From assembly GCF_027257975.1 (NCBI RefSeq), contig NZ_JANZKX010000001.1:1211831-1275830 (forward strand): a stretch of DNA of 64,000 bases. The letters run 5' to 3'. The notes under the pieces are model-generated. The model saw only the letters and a program-made list of their open reading frames with translations. It did no database searches and was not told the origin of the DNA. The position numbers and the translations under genes are program-made. This stretch comes from Pelomonas sp. BJYL3 (GTDB lineage Bacteria > Pseudomonadota > Gammaproteobacteria > Burkholderiales > Burkholderiaceae_C). Positions 57,786 through 64,000 of the stretch are shown here, piece after piece (the first letter of the stretch is position 1; each line of letters begins with the position of its first letter).

Positions 57786-58910
57786 ATGGCCTTTACTCCC
57801 TGGGACAACCCCATGGGCACCGACGGTTTCGAGTTCATTGAATTCGCCGCCCCCGATCCCGCCGCCCTGGGCAAGCTTTTCGAGACCATGGGCTTCAAGG
57901 CCGTGGCCAAGCACCGCCAGAAGAACGTCACCCTGTACCGCCAGGGCGGCGTGAACTTCATCATCAATGCCGAGACGGACGCCTTTGCCCAGCGCTTTGC
58001 CCGCCTGCACGGCCCGTCGATCTGCGCCATTGCCTTCCGCGTCAAGGATGCCGCCTTCGCCTACCAGCGCGCGCTGGAGCTGGGAGCATGGGGCTTTGAC
58101 AACAAGACCGGCCCGATGGAGCTCAACATTCCGGCCATCAAGGGCATCGGCGACTCGCTGATCTATCTGGTCGACCGTTGGCAGGGCAAGGATGGCGCCC
58201 AGCCCGGCGCCATCGGCAACATCAGCATCTATGACGTGGACTTCGTGCCGCTGCTGGACGCCGCCGGCAAGCCCGTGGATTCCAATCCGGAAGGCCATGG
58301 CCTCACCTACATCGACCACCTGACGCACAACGTCTTCCGTGGCCGCATGAAGGAATGGGCGGACTTCTACGAGCGGCTGTTCAACTTCCGCGAGGTCCGC
58401 TACTTCGACATCGAGGGCAAGCTGACCGGCCTGAAGTCCAAGGCCATGACCAGCCCTTGCGGCAAGATCCGCATCCCCATCAACGAAAGCAGCGACGACA
58501 AGAGCCAGATCGCCGAGTACCTGGACCTCTACCACGGCGAGGGCATCCAGCACGTGGCCCTGGGCACCAACCAGATCTACAAGTCGGTCGAGGGCATGAA
58601 GTCCACGGGTGTCGAGTTCCAGGACACCATCGAGACCTACTACGACCTGGTCGACAAGCGCCTGCCCGCCCATGGCGAGAACATGGACGAGCTCAAGCGC
58701 CTGCGCATCCTGATCGACGGCGCCACCCACCAGGGCGCACCCAACGAGTTGCTGCTGCAGATCTTCACCAAGGAAGTGATTGGCCCGATCTTCTTCGAGA
58801 TCATCCAGCGCAAGGGCAACGAGGGCTTCGGCGAGGGCAACTTCCAGGCCCTGTTCGAGAGCATCGAACTCGACCAGATCCGCCGCGGCGTGCTGAAGGC
58901 CGAGGCCTGA
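57786..58910 (+). CDS. hppD: 4-hydroxyphenylpyruvate dioxygenase
   Basis: A 374-residue Fe(II) dioxygenase that turns 4-hydroxyphenylpyruvate into homogentisate in tyrosine catabolism. The iron ligands are visible: H178 (YIDHLTHNV), H256 (GEGIQHVAL) and E338 (IFFEIIQRKG). The C-terminal helix region GNEGFGEGNFQALFESIELD is the family's lid. Length and order match bacterial HPPD. CTGGAGACGTGT before ATG 57786 supplies the ribosome site. It is divergent from an Lrp-family gene with a palindrome between them, and a terminator follows at 58979. No other tyrosine-catabolism gene is adjacent. Confidence 0.98.
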   Translation: MAFTPWDNPMGTDGFEFIEFAAPDPAALGKLFETMGFKAVAKHRQKNVTLYRQGGVNFIINAETDAFAQRFARLHGPSICAIAFRVKDAAFAYQRALELGAWGFDNKTGPMELNIPAIKGIGDSLIYLVDRWQGKDGAQPGAIGNISIYDVDFVPLLDAAGKPVDSNPEGHGLTYIDHLTHNVFRGRMKEWADFYERLFNFREVRYFDIEGKLTGLKSKAMTSPCGKIRIPINESSDDKSQIAEYLDLYHGEGIQHVALGTNQIYKSVEGMKSTGVEFQDTIETYYDLVDKRLPAHGENMDELKRLRILIDGATHQGAPNELLLQIFTKEVIGPIFFEIIQRKGNEGFGEGNFQALFESIELDQIRRGVLKAEA

Positions 58911-58978
58911 TCGAGCACAGGCCTGCGCCGGGGTCTAGGGAGGCCTCGGCGCAGACCGCTCCGATGTTCGCGTTGAAA

Positions 58979-59008
58979 GACAAGGCCCGGCAGCGCCCGG
59001 GCCTTGTC
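58979..59008. terminator. Bidirectional terminator after hppD
   Basis: Twelve-base arms GACAAGGCCCGG and CCGGGCCTTGTC pair around a 6-nt loop, midway between the hppD stop and the convergent hydrolase stop. Strong stem with weak T-runs. Confidence 0.85.
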
Positions 59009-59026
59009 ATTGCTGGAGGCGGCGCG

Positions 59027-59932
59027 TCAGTCCGCCCGCAGGCGCTGCAGCACCAGCGCCATCACTGACGGCTCGAACGCCAGCTGGAGATGCCCGCTTG
59101 CCGGCACCACCAGCGTCTGAGCCTCGGGCAGCAAGGCCAGCACCGAAGGGCAGACCACCTGGTCGCAGCAGCTGTAGACGCAGGTGAAGCGCCGCCACCA
59201 GTCGGCGGATTCACTCTCTGCCAGGGCCTGGAGCCAGGGCGAGCGGGCCCTCATCTGTCGCGCATTGGGCGCGCCGGACAGCTGGGCCATCAGCGTGCCG
59301 GCGTGCGGGGTGCCCAGCGTGATCACGTGGTGCAGGCGCCCGGGTGCCGCCTTCATCGCCCGCCGCCAGGCGCGCAGGGCCAGTCCGCCCATGCTGTGGG
59401 CCACCACGAGAGGCGGCAGGCCGGTGGCCTGCTCCAGGCGCCGGATGGCGGCCTCGATCTGCTCGGCATAGGCATCGATGCTGGCAAAGGGCGGATCGAG
59501 GCTCAGGGAGACATGCGGGATGCCCTGCACGTCCAGCTGCCTCGCCCAGTGCTGCCACAGGCCCCGGTTGCAGCGGAAGCCATGCAGCAGCAGCACGCCG
59601 CGGCGGCCCCGATGGCCAGCGTCGCATCGATCGGGATGGCGCCATTCGCCAAAAGGCTGATGCCAAGAAAAGACCTTCTCGTAAGCCCACCACTCCAGCC
59701 CCGCGGCGCGCAGGCACTGGGCCACCGTGGGCCGAGGCTGGCCCTCCGGCCGTGGCAGGCGCCTCAGCAGCAGGAAGACGGGCAGCACCAGCAGCGTCCA
59801 GCCGAACAGGCCCGTCCAGGTCATCAGCACGGCGCCCGGCAGGCCCCAGTGCAGCCCACCCCAGGCGCCCAGCAACAGGCCCAGCAGCAGCCGCAGCGCC
59901 AGCACCAGCTGTTGTTGTCTCGCATTGCTCAT
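59027..59932 (-). CDS. Membrane-anchored alpha/beta hydrolase, lipase-like
   Basis: A 301-residue hydrolase. Two N-terminal hydrophobic segments (~10-30 and ~32-58) should anchor it in the membrane. The hydrolase fold then shows the oxyanion loop VLLLHGFRCNRGLW, the nucleophile elbow AHSMGG with the catalytic Ser, HVITLGTPHAGTLM, and a late VPASGHLQLA with the likely catalytic His. The GTPHAGT element is typical of triacylglycerol lipases of the PGAP1/lipase class. The substrate is probably a lipid ester, not proven. ATG 59932 is chosen. It converges on hppD. Confidence 0.88.
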   Translation of the reverse strand: MSNARQQQLVLALRLLLGLLLGAWGGLHWGLPGAVLMTWTGLFGWTLLVLPVFLLLRRLPRPEGQPRPTVAQCLRAAGLEWWAYEKVFSWHQPFGEWRHPDRCDAGHRGRRGVLLLHGFRCNRGLWQHWARQLDVQGIPHVSLSLDPPFASIDAYAEQIEAAIRRLEQATGLPPLVVAHSMGGLALRAWRRAMKAAPGRLHHVITLGTPHAGTLMAQLSGAPNARQMRARSPWLQALAESESADWWRRFTCVYSCCDQVVCPSVLALLPEAQTLVVPASGHLQLAFEPSVMALVLQRLRAD

Positions 59933-60042
59933 CGTCAAGCGGCCCTTCCTGTGCGTCATTCGAGTCTTCGCTCCAGCGAAGCGGCGCCAGTGTAGGCGGA
60001 CAATCCTGCCCTGGCACGGACCCAACCCAGCAGGCATCGCCC

Positions 60043-60762
60043 TTGGAAACGCGCATCCTTCAGCACTTGCAGATGGTCGAGCTGGAACGCCAGCGCCGGC
60101 TGGCCGATCCCGCATTGAACGCCTGCGTCCAGGCACTCAAGCAGTTCCAGCAGCAGCGCTTCGCACGCACCTATGCGGATCTGCTCGCTTCACCACGCTA
60201 TGCCGCGGCGGCGCGCTTCTTCCTCGAGGAACTGTATGGGCCCGGCGACTTCTCCAGCCGCGATGCCCAGTTCGCACGTGTCGTGCCCGCGCTGGTCCGA
60301 CTCTTCCCTGAGCAAGTGGTGCAGACGGTGTCGCACCTGGCCGAGCTGCATGCCCTGTCCGAGCGGCTGGATGGCGAGATGGCGCGCGAGCTGATCGGGA
60401 CGCCGGTGACGGCGCTGCGCTATGTGCAGGCCTGGCAGGAGGTCGGGCAGCCCGCTCGCCGCCAGGAGCAGATCGAGCTCACGCTCGCTGTGGGCGTCTC
60501 GCTGGACCAGCTCACCCGCAAGCCCCTGCTGCGCCAGGCCTTGCGCATGATGCGCGGGCCAGCAGCGGCCGCAGGGCTGGCCGAGCTGCAGCATTTCCTG
60601 GAGCAAGGCTTCGACACCTTCAAGGCGATGCGCGGCGCGGAGGACTTCCTGGGCACCGTGCGCCAGCGCGAGCAGGCGCTGGCATCGGCCCTGTTTGACG
60701 CGCCTGTCCCGCCCGGGACGGACTGTCTCCCAAGCGACGGAAGGCTAGGGCAACTCCCGTAG
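60043..60762 (+). CDS. FFLEELY-motif protein of unknown function
   Basis: A 239-residue helical cytosolic protein. The motif FFLEELYGPGDFSSRDAQFA at ~60-80 names the family (FFLEELY), and the rest is helix-rich: VVPALVRLFPEQVVQTVSHL and LAELHALSERLDGEMARELI. No activity is known. The likely start is TTG 60043 (METRILQHLQMVELERQRRL), because homologues begin near this point; ATG 60073 is the alternative, and no strong ribosome site decides. It is divergent from the lipase-like gene and followed by fadD 59 bp later, so a link to lipid metabolism is possible but unproven. Confidence 0.82.
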   Translation: METRILQHLQMVELERQRRLADPALNACVQALKQFQQQRFARTYADLLASPRYAAAARFFLEELYGPGDFSSRDAQFARVVPALVRLFPEQVVQTVSHLAELHALSERLDGEMARELIGTPVTALRYVQAWQEVGQPARRQEQIELTLAVGVSLDQLTRKPLLRQALRMMRGPAAAAGLAELQHFLEQGFDTFKAMRGAEDFLGTVRQREQALASALFDAPVPPGTDCLPSDGRLGQLP

Positions 60763-60821
60763 GCGCTGGGCGAAGTGCCACTCACCATGCGTCGAAGCCC
60801 AAGCAAGGAGAGTCGTCCGCC

Positions 60822-62543
60822 ATGAGTGCCGTGCTCGAGTCCCCCGGCAAACTGCCGACATCCAGGGACAAGCCCTGGTTGAAGTCCTATCCCCGCGAAG
60901 TGCCTGCCGAGGTCGCGGTGGACACCTACGGCTCTCTCGTCGAGCTGCTGGAGGAAGCCTTCAGGACCTATGCAGACCGCGACGCCGCCGTGTGCATGGA
61001 TCAGCGGCTGAGCTACCGGCAGCTTGACGAGATGTCTCGTGCGCTGGCCAGCTATCTGCAGGGCCTGGGCCTGCCCAAGGGCGCCCGCGTGGCCATCATG
61101 ATGCCCAACGTGCTGCAGTACATGGTGGCCATTGCCGGCATCCTGCGGGCCGGCTGCATCGTGGTGAACGTCAACCCACTGTACACGCCACGCGAACTGG
61201 CGCACCAGCTCAAGGACAGCGGCGCCGAAGCCATCATCGTGCTGGAGAACTTCGCTGCCACGCTGGAGGAAGTCATCAACGACTCACCGGTGCGGCATGT
61301 GGTGCTCGCCTCACTGGGCGACCTGCTTGGCTGGTGGCGAGGCCCCGTGGTGAACTTCGCGGTCCGGCATCTGAAGAAGATGGTGAAGGAGTTCCGGCTG
61401 CCGCTGGGCGAAGGCCGCTCCGTGCTTCGATTCAACGCGGCCATCGCCCGCGGCCGGAGCCGGACATTGCAGCCAGTGAGCCTGACGGGCGACGACGTGG
61501 CCTTTCTCCAGTACACCGGCGGCACCACGGGCGTGTCCAAGGGGGCCACGCTCCAGCATCGCCAGGTGCTGGCCAACATCCTGCAAAGCGAAGCGTGGTT
61601 TCAGCCCATGCTGCAACGTGTCGCGGGCAAGCAGCTGACCGTGGTCTGCGCATTGCCGCTGTATCACATATTCGCCCTGACGGCCTGCTACATGCTGGGA
61701 GCAAGACAGGGGATGCTGAACTTGCTGATCACCAATCCGCGGGACATCCCCGGCTTCATCCGCACGCTGCAGCAGTACCGGGTGCATATGTTCCCCGCCG
61801 TCAATACGCTGTTCAACGCGCTGGCCAATGAACCGGCCTTCGCGCGCCTGGACTTCTCAGAGCTGGTGATCTCCAACGGCGGCGGCATGGCCGTCCAGCA
61901 GGCGACGGCGGAGAAATGGTTGCGCATCACCGGCTGCCCGGTGGTCGAGGGCTATGGTCTCTCCGAGACCTCTCCCGTCGCTACCGTGAACCGCCTGGAT
62001 GTGCGCGAGTTCACCGGCGCCATCGGGCTGCCCATTCCGAACACGGAGATTGCCATCCGAGACGACGAAGGGCGCGACCTGCCGCTGGGAGAGCGGGGCG
62101 AGATCTGCATCCGCGGCCCGCAGGTGATGGTCGGCTACTGGAACCGGCCGGACGAAACGGCCCAGGTCTTCTGGCCTGATGGCTTCTTCAAGAGCGGCGA
62201 CATTGGCGTCATGGACGAGCAAGGCTTCGTGCGTATCGTCGACCGCAAGAAGGACATGATCCTGGTCTCGGGGTTCAACGTCTATCCGACAGAGATCGAG
62301 CAGGTGGTCAGTCTGCATCCGGGCGTCTTGGAATGTGCGGCGGTGGGCGTGCCCGATGCCAAGTCCGGCGAGGCCGTGAAACTCTTCGTGGTGAAGCGCG
62401 ACCCGGCCCTGGCCGAAGAAGACCTGACGCAGTACTGCCACGCCCAGATGACCGCCTACAAGCGCCCCAAGTACATCGAATTCAGGGATGAACTGCCCAA
62501 GAGCAATGTCGGCAAGATCCTCAGGCGCGAACTGCGCAGCTGA
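60822..62543 (+). CDS. fadD: Long-chain fatty acid-CoA ligase
   Basis: A 573-residue adenylate-forming enzyme that activates fatty acids to acyl-CoA at the inner membrane for beta-oxidation or lipid synthesis. The P-loop motif YTGGTTGVSKGA, the A5 motif EGYGLSETSP, the ATP/FACS motif DGFFKSGDIGVMDEQGFVRI and the C-terminal catalytic Lys region (KYIEFRDELPKSNVGKILRR) are all present. The FadD-type N-terminus (WLKSYPREVPAEV) is intact. AAGGAG lies 10-15 nt before ATG 60822. The metallo-hydrolase gene follows by 42 bp. Confidence 0.97.
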   Translation: MSAVLESPGKLPTSRDKPWLKSYPREVPAEVAVDTYGSLVELLEEAFRTYADRDAAVCMDQRLSYRQLDEMSRALASYLQGLGLPKGARVAIMMPNVLQYMVAIAGILRAGCIVVNVNPLYTPRELAHQLKDSGAEAIIVLENFAATLEEVINDSPVRHVVLASLGDLLGWWRGPVVNFAVRHLKKMVKEFRLPLGEGRSVLRFNAAIARGRSRTLQPVSLTGDDVAFLQYTGGTTGVSKGATLQHRQVLANILQSEAWFQPMLQRVAGKQLTVVCALPLYHIFALTACYMLGARQGMLNLLITNPRDIPGFIRTLQQYRVHMFPAVNTLFNALANEPAFARLDFSELVISNGGGMAVQQATAEKWLRITGCPVVEGYGLSETSPVATVNRLDVREFTGAIGLPIPNTEIAIRDDEGRDLPLGERGEICIRGPQVMVGYWNRPDETAQVFWPDGFFKSGDIGVMDEQGFVRIVDRKKDMILVSGFNVYPTEIEQVVSLHPGVLECAAVGVPDAKSGEAVKLFVVKRDPALAEEDLTQYCHAQMTAYKRPKYIEFRDELPKSNVGKILRRELRS

Positions 62544-62585
62544 GCGCACACGGGACTGCCTTGCACTTGCGCGGGGCGTGCGGGC

Positions 62586-63536
62586 ATGAAGCTGCCTGCC
62601 TCTATCGATTTTGTCGAGCGCGGCTGGCTTTCCGCCAACATGGTGCTGCTGGGCGGCGATCTGCGCGGCCCGCTGGTGGTGGACACCGGCTATGTCACCC
62701 ATGCACCGCAAACCCTGGCCCTGGTGGCGCAGCATCTGGCCCGGGAGGGTCATGAAGCGCCGCGTGCCGTGCTGAATACGCATCTGCACTCCGACCACTG
62801 CGGCGGCAATGGCGCCTTGCAGGCCCGCCATGGCAGCCCGGTCTGGATGCCTCCGGGCGAGTTTGAGGCCGCCAAAGCCTGGGATGAGTCGAGGCTGAGC
62901 TTCGATGACACGGGCCAACGGTGCGCGCGCTTTGTGCCGCACAAGCAGCTGTTGCCGGGCCAGCAGATCGAGCATGGCCCCTGCCGCTGGGACGTCCATG
63001 CCGCACCCGGCCACGACCCGGCCTCCGTCATCCTCTTCGAACCGAGGCAGGGCATCCTCATATCCGCCGATGCACTGTGGGAGAAGGGCTTTGGCATCGT
63101 CTTCCCCGAACTGGCACCTGGGTCGGCATTGGGAGCGGCTTTCACGGAGGTCGAGCAGACCCTGGACCTCATCCAGGCGCTGCAGCCGGCCCTGGTCCTG
63201 CCAGGCCATGGGGCCCAGTTCACTGAGACGCGCACCGCGCTCATGGAAGCGCGCAGCCGCCTCGCCTACTTCCGCTCGGACCCGATACGCCATGCCCTGC
63301 ATGCCGCCAAGGCGCTGGTGATGTACCACCTGCTCGAATGGCGGGAGCGGTCCTGGGAGGCCTTGGGGACCTGGCTTGAAACCACGCCAGTGCAGCAGAG
63401 GCTGCGGGCACTGGCCGGGGCGTCCAACGAGTCAATGGACGCGCAGGCTTGGGCAAGAGGCCTGGTGGAGAGTTTGTGCAAGTCGGGGCAACTGCAGGCG
63501 GATGCACAGACGGTGCGTCTGAAGCAGCAAACCTGA
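62586..63536 (+). CDS. Metallo-beta-lactamase-fold hydrolase
   Basis: A 316-residue hydrolase. The HxHxDH zinc motif is NTHLHSDHCGG (H66, H68, D70, H71). Further metal-ligand regions APGHDPASVILF and LVLPGHGAQF follow, giving a two-metal site. The C-terminal ~80 residues form a helical lid. Such proteins include glyoxalase II-type thioesterases, lactonases and detoxifying hydrolases, and no specificity is visible. No signal peptide. It probably shares a transcript with fadD (42-bp gap), so an acyl-thioester or lactone substrate is a reasonable guess. ATG 62586 lacks a clear ribosome site. Confidence 0.9.
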   Translation: MKLPASIDFVERGWLSANMVLLGGDLRGPLVVDTGYVTHAPQTLALVAQHLAREGHEAPRAVLNTHLHSDHCGGNGALQARHGSPVWMPPGEFEAAKAWDESRLSFDDTGQRCARFVPHKQLLPGQQIEHGPCRWDVHAAPGHDPASVILFEPRQGILISADALWEKGFGIVFPELAPGSALGAAFTEVEQTLDLIQALQPALVLPGHGAQFTETRTALMEARSRLAYFRSDPIRHALHAAKALVMYHLLEWRERSWEALGTWLETTPVQQRLRALAGASNESMDAQAWARGLVESLCKSGQLQADAQTVRLKQQT

Positions 63537-63594
63537 AATTGGCGGCAACAGCGACCAGTTCATCGCCATCACTTGCGAAAATCCTCGCCCCAAA

Positions 63595-63632
63595 AGCAAA
63601 ACCCCCGATCCTTTGGGGACCGGGGGTTTGGC
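63595..63632 (-). terminator. Terminator of the rrn operon
   Basis: On the minus strand, AACCCCCG and CGGGGGTT pair around a 14-nt loop and are followed by a T-rich stretch, just after the 5S 3' end. Intrinsic terminator of the ribosomal RNA transcript. Confidence 0.88.
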
Positions 63633-63642
63633 GGGATATTAG

Positions 63643-63754
63643 CCTGACGATGACCTACTTTCACACGGGAATCCGCACTATCATCGGCGCTGACTCGTTT
63701 CACTGTCCTGTTCGGGATGGGAAGGAGTGGGACCAAGTCGCTATGGTCATCAGG
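63643..63754 (-). rRNA. rrf: 5S ribosomal RNA
   Basis: Minus-strand sequence begins CCTGATGACCATAGCGACTT and continues GGTCCCACTCCTTCCCATCC CGAACAGGACAGTGAAACGA, ending with AGGTCATCGTCAGG. The 5' and 3' ends pair as in 5S helix I, and the loop-A/helix III CCCATCCCGAAC core is invariant. Length about 112 nt. It follows the 23S gene in the usual 23S-5S order. Confidence 0.97.
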
Positions 63755-63931
63755 CTTAAACTTTGTGGCTTGCTGCTGCTGTGAGCAACAAACCCAATTT
63801 GTAGAGTTGCAGTGCTGCTTGTTGAAGCAGTCTCTGCGTGAATCAGCGATTGTATTTGATTGCGTCTTCAGACTTCTGAAGAACGACGTCACTTGAATAC
63901 CGTCCACTTTGACTGTGAAGTCAAAGTTATA
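63755..63931. other. 23S-5S spacer
   Basis: About 175 nt of low-GC DNA between the 5S and 23S genes with no tRNA seen. Likely carries processing sites of the rRNA precursor. Confidence 0.7.
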
Positions 63932-64000
63932 GGGTCAAGCCTCACGAGCAATTAGTACTGGTTAGCTTAATGCATTACTGCACTTCCACACCCAGCCTAT
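63932..64000 (-). rRNA. rrl: 23S ribosomal RNA, 3' end (partial)
   Basis: The minus strand from the right edge reads ATAGGCTGGGTGTGGAAGTG, then CAGTAATGCATTAAGCTAAC and CAGTACTAATTGCTCGTGAG GCTTGACC, the conserved 3' terminus of betaproteobacterial 23S rRNA. Only the last ~69 nt are in the window; the exact end is estimated. Confidence 0.93.

Overview
The window is GC-rich, densely coded DNA from a betaproteobacterium of the order Burkholderiales. A genus near Roseateles, Pelomonas, Mitsuaria or Rubrivivax is likely, but that is inference. The support is the gene content: hslVU behind a STAS-domain gene, a zinc-ligand-poor DksA, fused isobutyryl-CoA mutase, a PEP-CTERM protein, CreA, an FFLEELY-motif protein and a betaproteobacterial-type rrn end. 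The left edge cuts a corC gene and the right edge cuts a 23S rRNA gene.

Layout. 1-7.2 kb: corC (partial), a CobW/COG0523 metallochaperone GTPase, dksA, a STAS-domain protein, a 66-bp tandem repeat, then hslVU. 7.2-11.5 kb: a potassium channel, an ABC exporter pair, and coaX on the opposite strand. 11.6-15 kb: a chemoreceptor and a membrane EAL protein. 15-18.3 kb: icmF behind a perfect 22-bp palindrome. 18.5-21.6 kb: two convergent chemoreceptors. 21.8-31.4 kb: a minus-strand signalling operon of seven genes joined by 4-nt overlaps or gaps of about 10 nt. 31.8-38 kb: twin rhodaneses, a YdeI-like protein, ChaA antiporter, M61 peptidase, CreA and a lactonase. 38.3-39.7 kb: a PEP-CTERM protein and a secreted tail-collar protein. 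39.7-48.8 kb: lipoprotein pullulanase, AMP nucleosidase, a diguanylate cyclase, two GNATs and a PQQ-type sugar dehydrogenase. 48.9-54.4 kb: a DUF2785 protein, a tandem glycine riboswitch before a D-amino-acid dehydrogenase, an EF-G paralogue and a small putative DNA-binding protein. 54.4-55.5 kb: a poorly coding stretch with an inverted-repeat promoter region and small ORFs. 55.6-63.5 kb: HDOD protein, methyltransferase, Lrp regulator divergent from hppD, lipase-like hydrolase, FFLEELY protein, fadD and a metallo-beta-lactamase-fold hydrolase. 63.6-64 kb: 5S rRNA and the 3' end of 23S rRNA, both minus strand.

How the genes work together. Signalling dominates: three chemoreceptors, two EAL proteins, one GGEEF cyclase with an I-site, two soluble histidine kinases, three closely similar receiver domains and two HDOD proteins. 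The best candidate for an undescribed system is the 21.8-31.4 kb operon. It couples a membrane EAL protein carrying an internal receiver, a 60-residue orphan protein, an HDOD protein, two kinases, a receiver with a degenerate HD-GYP domain and a stand-alone receiver. A second theme is catabolism under visible cis-control: icmF, hppD, the glycine-controlled dehydrogenase and the pullulanase.
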